Part shown: positions 5,363 to 5,387 of the stretch, one piece after another | Layout of the letters: the number at the start of each line of letters is the position of its first letter | How positions within the stretch are numbered: position 1 is the stretch's first letter | Assembly (NCBI GenBank): GCA_900552775.1 | Contig: USAP01000122.1 | Coordinates: 1 to 5,387 of the forward strand | Length of the DNA: 5,387 nt | Reading direction: 5' to 3' | Source of the DNA: an uncultured Eubacteriales bacterium | GTDB taxonomy: Bacteria; Bacillota; Clostridia; UMGS1883; UMGS1540 | Translations under genes and position numbers: made by a program | The notes under the pieces: generated by a model | What the model was told of the DNA's origin: nothing | What the model saw: the letters and a program-made list of their open reading frames with translations, nothing else | Database searches by the model: none

Positions 5363-5387
5363 TGTAAAAAGTGAATAAAATTATTTT

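Overview
The window looks like a chromosomal segment of an AT-leaning Bacillota genome, probably an anaerobic, gut-type Clostridia. This rests on the strong AGGAGG-type ribosome binding sites, canonical sigma-A promoters with 17-base spacers, short intergenic gaps, GTG starts, and the protein types (an HPr-like protein, a DeoR regulator and a CmpB-type membrane protein). The taxonomic placement is inference. All seven supported genes lie on the minus strand, so transcription runs from high to low coordinates. I see no tRNA, rRNA, CRISPR array, insertion sequence or attachment site.

In transcriptional order, the first unit (about 5362 to 3555) has a promoter and a leader of about 125 bases. 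It encodes a PdxK/PdxY-type vitamin B6 kinase, followed 4 bases later by a CmpB-like (PF06541-type) membrane protein whose ribosome binding site lies inside the kinase gene. The leader holds a perfect GC-rich hairpin and a segment complementary to the kinase Shine-Dalgarno sequence. The second unit (3536 to 2905) is a single unrecognised four-helix membrane protein with its own promoter and a clear intrinsic terminator.

The third unit (2893 to 367) is a tightly overlapped operon: a DeoR-family regulator, a major facilitator transporter resembling the organophosphate:phosphate antiporter family, and a YbaK-type Cys-tRNA deacylase. Both junctions are 4-base GTGA overlaps. A tandem 10-bp direct repeat sits between the -35 and -10 of its promoter and is a candidate operator for the regulator. 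The likely logic is a phospho-sugar-sensing regulator controlling an organophosphate or sugar-phosphate transporter. The link of ybaK to that function is unclear.

The fourth unit (325 to 28) is a small HPr-like protein with its own strong promoter. It keeps the regulatory-serine region of HPr but has lost the catalytic-histidine loop, which suggests a Crh-like regulatory role or a wholly different one.

Most of this is ordinary housekeeping and accessory metabolism, and I do not see a clear new multi-gene system. The points most worth following up are the HPr-like protein without histidine, the tandem repeat in the deoR-type promoter, and the structured leader of the B6 kinase gene.
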